Source: Tanticharoenia sakaeratensis NBRC 103193 (GTDB lineage: Bacteria > Pseudomonadota > Alphaproteobacteria > Acetobacterales > Acetobacteraceae). From it: a stretch of DNA of 64,000 nucleotides. Positions 8,880 to 17,547 of this stretch are shown piece by piece. The DNA is taken from contig NZ_BALE01000021.1 in assembly GCF_000963885.1 (NCBI RefSeq), forward strand, positions 1-64,000. Reading direction: 5' to 3'. The notes beneath the pieces were generated by a model, which did no database searches, was not told the DNA's origin, and was given only the letters and a program-made list of their open reading frames with translations. A program made the position numbers and the translations under genes. Positions within the stretch are counted from its first letter, which is position 1, and each line of letters starts with the position of its first letter.

Positions 8880-9713
8880 ATGGAACAGCAGGCCATTCGT
8901 CAATCGCCACATTCTTCTGCAGACCCGGTACGTTTCTGGGTCGGGACGAGCTGGAAGATGAACAAGACGCTGGCAGAGGCGCGGGAATTCGCCGATGGCC
9001 TCCTGGCATCCGCGGTGTCCGACGAGCGGATACAGCAGTTTGTCATTCCACCGTTTACCGTGTGTCGTGAGGTCAAGCGCCTGTTGCGTGACGCGGACGT
9101 GCATGTCGGCGCGCAGAACATGCACTGGGCAGAACAGGGTCCCTGGACCGGAGAAATTTCCGCTCCGATGCTGAAGGACTGCGGTCTGAGCATGGTCGAG
9201 CTCGGTCATTCGGAACGGCGGGAGCATTTCAGCGAGACAGACGAGACCGTGGGTCTGAAGGTTGCGTCTGCTCTGAAACACGGCCTGATTCCACTGATCT
9301 GCGTTGGTGAAACGTTATCAGACAAGGAATCCGGCCGAGCTGATGCCGTGCTGACGCGAGAGGTGCAGGGCGCACTCGGTGCCCTGTCGGGATACCGCCA
9401 TACAGAGATTCCCGTACTCTTCGCTTATGAGCCGGTGTGGGCGATCGGAGAGTCGGGAACGCCGGCAAGTGCGGAATATGCAGATGCACGGCAGAAGAAC
9501 ATCATTGCCGTCGCAGAAGACATACTGGGGCATCGTGTCCCGTGTCTTTATGGTGGTTCGGTCAATCCGCAAAACTGCACCGACTTCGTGACATGTGAGC
9601 ATGTCGACGGCCTGTTCATCGGGCGTTCCGCTTGGAATGTCGCGGGCTATCTGGATATCGTCACGCGCGTATCCAGGACGCTCGACCGTCACGTAATCTC
9701 CGCGAGCAAATGA
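8880..9713 (+). CDS. eryH: Erythritol-locus triose-phosphate isomerase EryH/TpiA2
   Basis: 277 aa, slightly longer than typical TpiA because of a roughly 15-residue N-terminal extension. Catalytic residues are all present: Lys in GTSWKMN (about 22-28), His in ELGHSERREH, Glu in YEPVWAIGESGTPAS, and the C-terminal phosphate-binding YGGSVNPQN. In Brucella and Sinorhizobium a dedicated TPI-like EryH acts with EryI to convert L-erythrulose phosphate to D-erythrose 4-phosphate; location here supports that role over a housekeeping TpiA. The 115-bp upstream gap is AT-rich near 8825-8875. No rpiB/eryI homologue is seen in the window. Confidence 0.85.
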   Translation: MEQQAIRQSPHSSADPVRFWVGTSWKMNKTLAEAREFADGLLASAVSDERIQQFVIPPFTVCREVKRLLRDADVHVGAQNMHWAEQGPWTGEISAPMLKDCGLSMVELGHSERREHFSETDETVGLKVASALKHGLIPLICVGETLSDKESGRADAVLTREVQGALGALSGYRHTEIPVLFAYEPVWAIGESGTPASAEYADARQKNIIAVAEDILGHRVPCLYGGSVNPQNCTDFVTCEHVDGLFIGRSAWNVAGYLDIVTRVSRTLDRHVISASK

Positions 9714-9723
9714 CGAGGGTGCG

Positions 9724-10395
9724 ATGGACATTCCTGTAACGACGGCGCAGTCGCCCTATTCGGTCAGAAGCTCACGGCTCCCGAGCCGACGCGGATTGCT
9801 GATCGCCGTTCCGGCTATCGTGCTCCTTGCAACAATGCTTGCCGACACGCGGTTCGTTAAAATCGGTAGCTCGTCGAGTGAGTCTACCGCCGCCTTTTCG
9901 CCTGATACGTTCGGAACTTCTCAATTTCCGAAAATACAGGCGGCAGTCGCCAGCAAAGCGGTGGATGCCACGGTGTTTGCCAAAGCGGTGCTTGCCGACA
10001 AGGATCAGGCTGGTCGGCAATATGGCGTCCCGGGAAGTATAGGTCCGGAAATTTCGATCAAGTTCTCTGGCGTCGCCGAGACTGGAGAATCCGGGATCTA
10101 TCCGGTGGCGGTTCAGGGTGTTCCTGACGACGTCCATATCCGGGTGCAGACAGGACCCGCCATTAACGGCACGGACATACGGGATGCGACCGGAACCGTC
10201 TCGTTCGGGCAATTCACCAATCAGATCGACTACCAGAATGCGGGAGCTGCCCTGAACCGGGAAATGAAGAGTCGCGTATTATCGAAGCTTGATACGACAA
10301 AACTCTCGGGCAAGACGATCAATGTCGTAGGTGTTTTCCAGCTCATCAATCCGAAGAACTGGCTCGTGACCCCCGTGGAGATGACAGTGCCATGA
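9724..10395 (+). CDS. DUF2291-family protein of a sugar ABC transporter operon
   Basis: 223 aa with one N-terminal hydrophobic segment (about residues 25-42, GLLIAVPAIVLLATML), so probably membrane-anchored with the rest periplasmic. I recognise DUF2291 from the TGPAINGTDIRDATG and FGQFTNQIDYQN motifs. Members occur next to ribose-type ABC transporters in Proteobacteria but have no assigned function. The gene starts 10 bp after eryH and its stop overlaps the ATPase ATG, so it is translationally tied to the importer. An accessory role in substrate capture or transporter assembly is inferred only. Confidence 0.75.
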   Translation: MDIPVTTAQSPYSVRSSRLPSRRGLLIAVPAIVLLATMLADTRFVKIGSSSSESTAAFSPDTFGTSQFPKIQAAVASKAVDATVFAKAVLADKDQAGRQYGVPGSIGPEISIKFSGVAETGESGIYPVAVQGVPDDVHIRVQTGPAINGTDIRDATGTVSFGQFTNQIDYQNAGAALNREMKSRVLSKLDTTKLSGKTINVVGVFQLINPKNWLVTPVEMTVP

Positions 10396-11936
10396 GCGCC
10401 GCCGTACAGATCGCGGACGTGTCGGACGACGTGGTTCTGTCGGCACGGAATGTGGTGAAAACCTATGGCAGCACCCAGGCCTTGCGGAACGTCGATTTCG
10501 ACGTGCGGCGAGGTAAGGTCACCACGCTGTTCGGAGAAAACGGCGCGGGAAAGTCGACGTTGATGAAGATCCTGTCGGGCGTGGAGCGCCCGACATCGGG
10601 AGAGCTTACACTCGACGGCCGGCCGATTTCGTTCTCGTCGTCGACCGATGCGCGCAGTTACGGCGTCTCCATCATCCATCAGGAACTTTCGCTCGCACCC
10701 AATCTGAATGTGCGGGACAATATTTTCATGGGGCGCGAAATCCGCTCCGCCAAGGGCGTCGATTTCGCCGAAGAGGAGCGTCAGGTCCGCGTCCTGATGA
10801 AAGGACTGAACCAGGAGATCGACCCGTTGACGCCGGTCGAACGGCTTCGGCTCGGGCAACAGCAGATTGTCGAGATCGCTCGCGCACTTTCGATCAACGC
10901 CCGCATACTCATCATGGACGAACCGACGTCGGCGCTCAGTGCGCATGAAGTCGAGCTTCTGTTTCGCGTTGTGCATGATCTGACAGCCCGAGGCGTTGCC
11001 ATCGTCTATATTTCGCATCATCTCGAAGAAGCTCTGCACATAACCAATCATGCCGTTGTTCTGCGAGACGGCGTGGTTACGGCGCGGGCGGACGTCGAGG
11101 ATATCGATCTCGAGTGGATTGTCCGTCATATGGCGGGCGAGAACTTCAATCTCGGCACGCCGCCGGAGCAGCGGGACTTCGGTGACGTCGTCCTGTCAAT
11201 TCGGGACCTAATTGTTGCAGGGCCCGTGCGCGCTGGCCCGCCGGTGGTGGATCGCATGTCGCTCGACGTCCGTGCCGGCGAGATCGTGTGCATCTATGGG
11301 CTGATGGGTGCCGGCCGCACCGAAATGCTGGAATGCATCGCAGGACGGGATGTGCCGGAAAGCGGATCGGTTCTGCTGTGCGGCCAGAACGTGGCCCGTC
11401 TCTCGATTGCCGCACGAATTGAAAAAGGGTTGGCCCTGGTTCCGGAGGATCGGCAGCGCGATGGCCTTGTGCAGACCATGACCGTCGGCCGCAATCTGTC
11501 ATTGGCCAGTATCACGTCATTCGTCAGACATCTTGTGCTGTCGTCATCGCGCGAGGAAAGCCTTGTGGATGAGTCGATCAGCGACGTGCACATCAAGACG
11601 GCAGGCGGATGGGCCCCGATCGGATCCCTGTCGGGCGGCAATCAGCAGAAAGTGGTGATCGGCAAAATGCTCGCAACCCACCCCAAGGCCATTTTGCTTG
11701 ACGAGCCAAGCCGGGGGATCGACGTCGGCGCCAAGGCTGAAGTGTTTCGTATTCTGGCGAAACGGGCGGAGGCAGGGCTCGCCGTCGTCTTCACGACGTC
11801 GGAGGTCTCGGAATGTCTGAGTATCGCGCACCGCATCATTGTCATGCGCCGGGGCCGCATCGCGGCCGAATTCGGCGCCGATGCGACCAAGGAAGATATC
11901 ATGGCTGCATCCGGCGAAGCCGTGGTCGCAGCGTGA
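10392..11936 (+). CDS. Ribose-type ABC importer, tandem ATPase (probable EryE)
   Basis: 514 aa with two nucleotide-binding domains, as in RbsA. The N-terminal domain has Walker A GENGAGKST (about residues 52-60) and Walker B LIMDEPTSAL; the C-terminal one has a degenerate P-loop (LMGAGRTEM) and a strong signature LSGGNQQKVVIGKML followed by LLDEPSRGIDVGA. This degeneracy is usual for the family. It powers sugar uptake with the permease and binding protein that follow. The start overlaps the DUF2291 stop. Neighbourhood points to erythritol or a related polyol, equivalent to eryEFG of rhizobia or the mpt system of Sinorhizobium. Confidence 0.88.
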   Translation: MSAAVQIADVSDDVVLSARNVVKTYGSTQALRNVDFDVRRGKVTTLFGENGAGKSTLMKILSGVERPTSGELTLDGRPISFSSSTDARSYGVSIIHQELSLAPNLNVRDNIFMGREIRSAKGVDFAEEERQVRVLMKGLNQEIDPLTPVERLRLGQQQIVEIARALSINARILIMDEPTSALSAHEVELLFRVVHDLTARGVAIVYISHHLEEALHITNHAVVLRDGVVTARADVEDIDLEWIVRHMAGENFNLGTPPEQRDFGDVVLSIRDLIVAGPVRAGPPVVDRMSLDVRAGEIVCIYGLMGAGRTEMLECIAGRDVPESGSVLLCGQNVARLSIAARIEKGLALVPEDRQRDGLVQTMTVGRNLSLASITSFVRHLVLSSSREESLVDESISDVHIKTAGGWAPIGSLSGGNQQKVVIGKMLATHPKAILLDEPSRGIDVGAKAEVFRILAKRAEAGLAVVFTTSEVSECLSIAHRIIVMRRGRIAAEFGADATKEDIMAASGEAVVAA

Positions 11937-11955
11937 GGGGATAGGATCCAGGATC

Positions 11956-13077
11956 ATGGCGGGTTTGACCTCATCGCTCGGGACGCGCCCGGGCACCCCG
12001 ATGAAAGCCCGATTCGACATCGGGCGTCTTTTGCTCGAAGGACGGGCATTCCTTGCCCTGATTGTTATTGTTGCGGTTTTTTCGAGCCTTTCGCCGTATT
12101 ACCTGACAGTTGCCAATATGATGACGATGTCATCGCATGTGGCAATTTTCGGCATGCTTGCGATTGGTATGCTCCTCGTGGTGCTCAACGGCGGCATCGA
12201 TCTGTCGGTGGGATCGACGCTCGGGCTGTCAGGCATGGTCGCAGGGTTTCTGATGCAGGGCGTGACGTTGTCTTATTTCGGCGTCACGGCTTATCCGCCA
12301 GTCTGGGTTACGGCCATCTTGTGCTGTCTGGTGGGCGGCCTTGTAGGGCTCGTAAACGGCGTGCTGATCGCGCGCTTCAAGGTTCCTGCATTCGTGGCAA
12401 CACTTGGCGTGATGTACATGGTGCGCGGACTGGCACTGCTCATGACCAATGGGCTGACATACAACGATCTCGGCGGTCAGACGGCGCATGGAAATACCGG
12501 ATTTGACTGGCTGGGCTTCAACCGTCTTGCAGGCGTGCCCATCGGCGTCGTGGTCTTCGCAGTCATTGCCGTCGTCACGAGCGTCCTTCTGAGCCGGGCC
12601 GCATTCGGTCGGTGGCTTTATGCCTCGGGCGGCAATGCGCGGGCCGCGGAACTCTCGGGCGTTCCCGTTCGCATAGTTCAGGTCAGCGTCTATGTGTTTT
12701 CCGGCGTCTGTGCCGCAATCGGCGGACTGATCCTGTCGTCTCAGCTCACGTCCGCAGGCCCTACCGCAGGCACGAGCTACGAACTGACGGCGATTGCGGC
12801 TGTGGTCGTGGGCGGTGCGGCGCTGACCGGTGGCCGGGGTAACGTACGCGGAACGCTGCTGGGTGCGTTCGTCATCGGCTTTCTGTCGGACGGGCTCGTC
12901 ATCATCGGAATCTCGGCTTACTGGCAAACGGTTTTCACGGGGGCGGTCATCGTGCTCGCCGTGTTGCTGAACGCATTGCAATACCACAAACGCGGTCGGC
13001 GCCCGCAGGCCCTCCCGGGCGGCCCGACATCTTCGCTGGCCCGTGCGGGTCAGACCCTTCCCACCCGCCCTGCATGA
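11956..13077 (+). CDS. Ribose-type ABC importer permease (probable EryF)
   Basis: 373 aa from ATG 11956, chosen because it follows AGGATC and gives a sensible short cytoplasmic lead before the first membrane segment (RAFLALIVIVAVF). A multi-pass protein of the BPD_transp_2/RbsC type with the conserved NGGIDLSVGSTLGLSGM segment and a C-terminal AVVVGGAALTGGRGNVRGTLLGA motif. It forms the membrane channel of the polyol importer. It is 19 bp after the ATPase and followed by the binding-protein gene. Confidence 0.88.
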   Translation: MAGLTSSLGTRPGTPMKARFDIGRLLLEGRAFLALIVIVAVFSSLSPYYLTVANMMTMSSHVAIFGMLAIGMLLVVLNGGIDLSVGSTLGLSGMVAGFLMQGVTLSYFGVTAYPPVWVTAILCCLVGGLVGLVNGVLIARFKVPAFVATLGVMYMVRGLALLMTNGLTYNDLGGQTAHGNTGFDWLGFNRLAGVPIGVVVFAVIAVVTSVLLSRAAFGRWLYASGGNARAAELSGVPVRIVQVSVYVFSGVCAAIGGLILSSQLTSAGPTAGTSYELTAIAAVVVGGAALTGGRGNVRGTLLGAFVIGFLSDGLVIIGISAYWQTVFTGAVIVLAVLLNALQYHKRGRRPQALPGGPTSSLARAGQTLPTRPA

Positions 13078-13136
13078 GACGCGGGACCGGAACGGCCGGC
13101 AAGGTCCGGCCGCATCGTCCAAAAAGGCAAAGCACA

Positions 13137-14093
13137 ATGTCCAAGTTTGCGAAAATGGCGCTTGTCCTGTCGGCGGCGACGGCCATGCCGATGGCCGTAG
13201 GCGCCCCTGCGGCTCATGCTGCCGGCCTGATTTCGATCATCGTCAACGATCCGGCCAATCCTTACTGGATGGCGGAAGGCAATATTGCGGCGTCAGAAGC
13301 CAAGAAGCTTGGCTATACGGCGAACGTGGGCGCCCACAAGGGCGACACCAATGTCGAGAGCAACCTCATCGACACCGCCATCACCAATCATTCGGTCGCG
13401 ATCATCCTAGATCCGGCGAACGCCAGCGGATCGATCGGCGCCGTGCGCAAGGCCGTTTCGGCTCACATTCCGGTCTTTCTCGTAAACGCCGAGATCAACC
13501 AGTCAGGACTCGCCAAGGCCCAGCTCGTATCCAACAACGCGCAAGGTGCGGCCCTGGGGGCGCAAGAATGGATCAAGCGCGTAGGCGAAAAGGGGAATTA
13601 CGCGGAACTGCTGGGCTCGCCGTCCGACAACAACGCAGCAACCCGCTCCAACGGATATGAAACGGTGCTGACCCAGTATCCGGACCTGCACAAGGTCGCC
13701 TCGCAGGTCGCCAACTGGGATCGTACACAGGGCCATGACAAGATGCAGAGCATGTTGCAGGCGCATCCGAACATCGTCGGTCTGATAAGCGGTAATGACG
13801 AAATGGCGTTGGGGGCGATTGCGGCGCTCAAGGAGACCGGGAAGCTTGCAAGCATCAAGGTCGGCGGCTTCGACGGGTCACCGGACGCCGTGTCCGCCAT
13901 CAAGGCAGGGGAACTGCAGTATACCGTGCTGCAACCTGTTGCGATTTTCTCCAAAAAAGCCGTCGATCAGGCCGATGCCTTCCTGAAGAACGGAAAGACC
14001 GGAGCCAGCGCAGAGAAACAGCTCTACGACTGCGTCATCATCGACCGCGACAACGTCAGCCACTACACGGCGCCCTTTACGTTGTCCGATTGA
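13137..14093 (+). CDS. Periplasmic sugar-binding protein of the polyol importer (probable EryG)
   Basis: 318 aa from ATG 13137. The N-terminus is a Sec signal peptide (basic MSKFAK, hydrophobic core, cleavage likely after AHA near residue 29). The mature protein is of the RbsB/Peripla_BP_4 type: ISIIVNDPANPYWMAE, IILDPANASGSIGAVRKA and GFDGSPDAVSAIKAGELQYTVLQP. It would capture erythritol or a related polyol and deliver it to the permease. This is the last gene of the operon; inverted repeats follow. A closer in-frame start further upstream would displace the signal peptide, so it was rejected. Confidence 0.88.
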   Translation: MSKFAKMALVLSAATAMPMAVGAPAAHAAGLISIIVNDPANPYWMAEGNIAASEAKKLGYTANVGAHKGDTNVESNLIDTAITNHSVAIILDPANASGSIGAVRKAVSAHIPVFLVNAEINQSGLAKAQLVSNNAQGAALGAQEWIKRVGEKGNYAELLGSPSDNNAATRSNGYETVLTQYPDLHKVASQVANWDRTQGHDKMQSMLQAHPNIVGLISGNDEMALGAIAALKETGKLASIKVGGFDGSPDAVSAIKAGELQYTVLQPVAIFSKKAVDQADAFLKNGKTGASAEKQLYDCVIIDRDNVSHYTAPFTLSD

Positions 14094-14102
14094 CTGGCTG
14101 AT

Positions 14103-14130
14103 GACGCCCTTGATTCCGAGCAGGGGCGTC
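14103..14130. terminator. Inverted repeat after the importer operon
   Basis: GACGCCC (14103-14109) and GGGCGTC (14124-14130) pair perfectly 10 bp after the binding-protein stop. The 14-nt loop and absence of a U-tract make this a modest terminator candidate. The stem sequence nearly repeats that of the hairpin after eryD. Confidence 0.4.
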
Positions 14131-14251
14131 GATGTCCGCACTCTTCGAGCGTTGGCCGCAGGGTTCCCCATCTCATATCCTGTCGAACGCAGAAACCGGT
14201 CAAACCAGGCAGGAAAGCAGGACCAGCGCTACGCTCTAACTGAAATATCTC

Positions 14252-14276
14252 CTGCCTGAAGCGAAAGTTCAGGCAG
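14252..14276. terminator. 9-bp hairpin in a convergent intergenic region
   Basis: CTGCCTGAA (14252-14260) and TTCAGGCAG (14268-14276) make a perfect 9-bp stem with a 7-nt GCGAAAG loop, between two convergent genes. It could terminate transcription from either side. Confidence 0.45.
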
Positions 14277-14323
14277 TTAAGGCCTGCCGAGCCGAACGGG
14301 GTGCTTGTCAACCGAGACGCCGG

Positions 14324-14364
14324 GCTGTTCCGGTCCGCCGGGCGCGCAGCGTGGCCGGAACAGC
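14324..14364. terminator. 10-bp inverted repeat before the convergent dehydrogenase gene end
   Basis: GCTGTTCCGG (14324-14333) and CCGGAACAGC (14355-14364) pair perfectly, 15 bp beyond the stop of the minus-strand dehydrogenase gene. The GC-rich 21-nt centre could fold further. This is the likely end of that transcript. Confidence 0.45.
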
Positions 14365-14378
14365 GGTGCTGGAGATCC

Positions 14379-15362
14379 TTAGTCTTTCTGTGTTGAAGCA
14401 CCTGGCAGCGGCGCCGGGCCAAGATCGCTCAGAAGCCTGGCCATGTGACCGTATGCGTTGTTGCGATAGGCCACCAAGGCCTGTGCCTGCTCGGGTGTCA
14501 GCTGGCCAACGAAGCCTTCCCCGCTCTTCGTCCCGAGCTTGCCGGCCGCGACCAGATCCTTGAGGATCTTCGGCGCCGCAAGGCGTTCGCCAAAGGCCTG
14601 CTCGAATGTCTTGAAGCAGTTCTGGTAGACGTCCAGACCAGCCATGTCGGCAATGGCGAACGGGCCGAAAAAGGGCAGCCGGAAGCCGAACGTCGAGCGG
14701 ACAATCGTATCGACACCCTCGGTGGTGGCGATCCCTTCCTCGACGATGGCACAGGCTTCCTTGAACAGCACATATTGCAGCCGGTTGAGGACAAAGCCTG
14801 GCGTGTCGGCGACCTCGGCGGACTGATGCCCCGCGCGGCGTATCATGTCCTTCACGACCGGCAGGATCGCCGGATCGGTCTTCTCGCCGCAGACCAGCTC
14901 GACGCCCGGGACAAACGGTGCGGGGTTGCTGAAATGCACCGTCAGGAAGCGCTCCGGGCCGGAGACTGCCGGTGCAAGCGTATGCACGGGCAGGGTCGAC
15001 GTATTGGTTCCGATGATAGCATCCGCGCGGGCAACGCGACTGATCCGGGTCAGAAGTTCGCGCTTGAGGTCCGGGATTTCCGGCACTGCTTCCTCGATGA
15101 AGTCCACGTCGCGGACCGCTTCCTCGATTGTCTCACCGATGACGAGGTGGGCCTCGATACGGTCGGCAGCGCCCGGCCGGAAGAGGCCCTGCTTTTCGAA
15201 CGCGGCGGCCTCGCGCAGCAAGCGCGCATGAGAGGCAATGGTCGCCTCGTGCGACACATCGACGAGTGTTACACGAATACCGGCATCGGCGAGGCTTTGA
15301 GCAATGCCGCCTCCCATGTATCCCGCACCGACGACAGCTACAGTTTCAATTGTCCTGATCAC
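14379..15362 (-). CDS. 3-hydroxyacyl-CoA-dehydrogenase-family NAD-dependent oxidoreductase
   Basis: 327 aa from a GTG at 15362, chosen because GGAGGT sits 9 nt upstream and the protein then starts directly with the Rossmann strand (TVAVVGAGYMGGGIAQSLADAG). The N-terminal 3HCDH_N domain includes the catalytic-His region TVHFSNPAPFVPGVE, and the 3HCDH C-domain contains DTPGFVLNRLQ. Family members oxidise 3-hydroxyacyl-CoA, L-gulonate or carnitine. Its place beside denD and sugar genes suggests an acid-sugar or hydroxy-acid substrate rather than fatty acids, but this is inference. It is divergent from a LysR gene, with three GTTATG repeats between them. Confidence 0.8.
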   Translation of the reverse strand: MIRTIETVAVVGAGYMGGGIAQSLADAGIRVTLVDVSHEATIASHARLLREAAAFEKQGLFRPGAADRIEAHLVIGETIEEAVRDVDFIEEAVPEIPDLKRELLTRISRVARADAIIGTNTSTLPVHTLAPAVSGPERFLTVHFSNPAPFVPGVELVCGEKTDPAILPVVKDMIRRAGHQSAEVADTPGFVLNRLQYVLFKEACAIVEEGIATTEGVDTIVRSTFGFRLPFFGPFAIADMAGLDVYQNCFKTFEQAFGERLAAPKILKDLVAAGKLGTKSGEGFVGQLTPEQAQALVAYRNNAYGHMARLLSDLGPAPLPGASTQKD

Positions 15363-15471
15363 GACGACAATACCTCCGCGGTAAGCGACGAACACGTCTT
15401 CCCCTGAAGTCCGGTCACGCAACCTTGTCTCAAGGCAGGCTAGTTTCGCGATCCCGTCTGCGTCCAATCGC

Positions 15472-15504
15472 GTTATGAGCATGATCGTTATGGATTTCGT
15501 TATG
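15472..15504. promoter_or_regulatory. Triple GTTATG/CATAAC repeat, candidate LysR site
   Basis: GTTATG occurs at 15472-15477, 15487-15492 and 15499-15504 in the 150-bp gap between the divergent dehydrogenase and LysR genes. Read on the minus strand it is CATAAC, which recurs upstream of denD and ltnD. Confidence 0.5.
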
Positions 15505-15512
15505 CTTTACAG

Positions 15513-16475
15513 ATGACGCCGCCGTCGCATCTCTCGACATCGTGGTTCGTGGGCGCGCGCCTGAAGCTGCGTCATCTTCAGTTGCTGGCGGCGTTCTCGC
15601 GCAGTGCCACACTGCATGATGCCGCCGACCATTTGGGCATGTCCCAGCCGGCGGCCTCGAAGCTCCTGAATGACCTGGAAGCGCTGATCGGCATTGCCCT
15701 TTTCCGTCACGAAGGGCGCCGACTTGTCCCGAATTATTTCGGCGAGGTTCTGACCCGTCGTGCCATCACGATTCTGGACGAACTCGATCGCACGCGCGAG
15801 GAACTCAATGCCCTGCTCGATGGCCGCGCCGGGCGTGTCTGCATCGGTGCGATCGACGGGCCGGCCATCGAGATCCTGACGCGCGCGATTCAGGTCCTGC
15901 AGGCCGACTATCCGCAGATCGATCTCGACATCCGCACCGGATCGAGCGCCAGTCTGCATCACGACCTCAGCCGAGGTCATATCGAGATCATGGTCGGCCG
16001 ACCCGGCGGCGACGTATCCGAACGTCACCTGCATTATGAGGAAATTGGATATGAACCGTTGATGCTCATGGGGCGATCCGGCCATCCGCTTGCGGTGCCC
16101 GGCAGTGCATCGCTCAATGAACTGTCCCGCTATCCTTGGATCCTGCAAAGTCGGGGCAGCCGTTCACGCCAGCGCCTTGAAGCCATCTTTCGCGACATGG
16201 CGACACCCTTGCCCGCTCGTATCGTCGGCAGCGACTCGCTGGTGGTGACACTGGCTTATCTGACCCAGTCCGACGCGCTCACGGTCTTGTCGGGGCCGGT
16301 TGCCTGCCAGCAGATGCATGCGGGCCAGATCGCCGAAATTCCCAATGGTCTTGATCTGCGGCTCGATCCTTACGGGTTTCTCCTCCCGCAGGACAGGCCC
16401 CCGAGCCCGGCCGCCGCAACAGTCATCGCCGTGCTCCGTGACGCCACCCGGCGGCACACGATCTCGTTACGATAG
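15513..16475 (+). CDS. LysR-family regulator
   Basis: 320 aa. N-terminal winged helix-turn-helix: RLKLRHLQLLAAFSRSATLHDAADHLGMSQPAASKLL (positions about 16-52), then a LysR substrate-binding domain with GAIDGP, RTGSSASLHHDL and GSDSLVVTLAYL. It is strikingly like the LysR at 34692-35654 upstream of ltnD (shared SWFV.RLK.RHLQLL, GAIDGP, TGSS, YPWILQ and GSDSL motifs), so the two are paralogues and may sense related acid sugars. It is divergent from the dehydrogenase at 14379-15362, the classic arrangement for a LysR and its target. Confidence 0.88.
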   Translation: MTPPSHLSTSWFVGARLKLRHLQLLAAFSRSATLHDAADHLGMSQPAASKLLNDLEALIGIALFRHEGRRLVPNYFGEVLTRRAITILDELDRTREELNALLDGRAGRVCIGAIDGPAIEILTRAIQVLQADYPQIDLDIRTGSSASLHHDLSRGHIEIMVGRPGGDVSERHLHYEEIGYEPLMLMGRSGHPLAVPGSASLNELSRYPWILQSRGSRSRQRLEAIFRDMATPLPARIVGSDSLVVTLAYLTQSDALTVLSGPVACQQMHAGQIAEIPNGLDLRLDPYGFLLPQDRPPSPAAATVIAVLRDATRRHTISLR

Positions 16476-16487
16476 TCATCAGAACAC

Positions 16488-17450
16488 ATGGCCATGCTCG
16501 ATCCTCACAAGCTGCTGAACCGTCTGAAGCTCCGTCATCTGACGCTGCTGATCGAGCTGGAAAACTCGAACAACCTGCACAAGGCTGCGGAGCGCATGAA
16601 CCTGTCACAGCCCTCCACATCGAAGATGCTGCAGGATGTGGAATACGCGCTCGAAACCCAGCTTTTCAGCCGCACGTCACATGGTGTCTTTCCGACTGCA
16701 AGCGGCGTTCTTGCAGCGCGATATGCCCGTCTGATGCTGAACGATCTGAGCCGGATGCAGCGCGATATCGTCGATCTGCAAAGCGGCGTGTCGGGCAGTG
16801 TACAGCTGGGCGCCATCGTGGCGGGCCTGCCGCAGATCGTCTCGCCCGCCATGGCAAAGGTTGCAGCGCTCGCACCAGACGTCGCCATGACCCTGCAGGT
16901 GGATACGAGCGACGCATTGATGGTCGGCCTGCGCTCGGGGCGCTTCGATTTCATTATCGGGCGCACATTGGGGCTCGATCACAATCTGGCATCGACCAGC
17001 GTCGAGCTGGGAAGCGAGCCACTCTGTGTCGTCTCCGGCCGGGAGCACGCGCCGCCCGATCCCGGGAACCTGACGCTCGCAGATCTTTCAAGCTGGCGCT
17101 GGATTTTTCAGACAGCACCGAGTCCCATGCGACGTGCCATAGAAGCGGCGTTCACGATGGCATTACTGCCGGCGCCTCCCCACCCGATCGAGGCCGCATC
17201 CATGTTCGCGACGGCTGATCTGCTACGATGTGCACCGCTTCTCGCCGTCATGCCCTGCCAGGTGGCCGAGCATTATGAAAATGTAGGTGTCGTCAAAAGG
17301 TTATCGGTCGAGATACCTGATCTTCTGGGACCGTTCTCGCTGATTACGCCGAATGATCGACCGTTGACGGCGGCCGCCGCGCATGTGCGCACGGCGATCC
17401 TGGAACAGGCGATCGGAAATTCCGATCGCCTGCTTCCAACCTGCGGCTAG
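16488..17450 (+). CDS. Second LysR-family regulator in tandem
   Basis: 320 aa, starting 12 bp after the previous LysR. The winged HTH is at about residues 12-48 (LKLRHLTLLIELENS, LSQPSTSKMLQDVE), followed by the effector domain with QLGAIVAGLP and IIGRTLG. It is more distant from the other two acid-sugar LysR proteins than they are from each other. It reads toward denD and may control it. A long near-perfect palindrome lies within its last codons. Co-transcription with the first LysR is likely given spacing. Confidence 0.85.
   Translation: MAMLDPHKLLNRLKLRHLTLLIELENSNNLHKAAERMNLSQPSTSKMLQDVEYALETQLFSRTSHGVFPTASGVLAARYARLMLNDLSRMQRDIVDLQSGVSGSVQLGAIVAGLPQIVSPAMAKVAALAPDVAMTLQVDTSDALMVGLRSGRFDFIIGRTLGLDHNLASTSVELGSEPLCVVSGREHAPPDPGNLTLADLSSWRWIFQTAPSPMRRAIEAAFTMALLPAPPHPIEAASMFATADLLRCAPLLAVMPCQVAEHYENVGVVKRLSVEIPDLLGPFSLITPNDRPLTAAAAHVRTAILEQAIGNSDRLLPTCG
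17401..17438. promoter_or_regulatory. Strong palindrome at the 3' end of the second LysR gene
   Basis: 13-bp arms (17406-17418 and 17420-17432) pair perfectly around a single A, and with one bulged C the stem extends to 17401-17438. It lies inside the last codons of the LysR gene and about 110 bp before the denD start. It could be a dimeric protein-binding site for denD control or a transcript-end structure; a one-base centre favours DNA-level recognition over a normal terminator. Confidence 0.5.
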
Positions 17451-17547
17451 CCAAACTTCGCAACCTCTGGAAACGTGCGCCCATAACGAGCACATGAGAC
17501 GGACGTACCGCTCACGTGTTATTGTCAATTGCCCGGGAGCACGTTCC

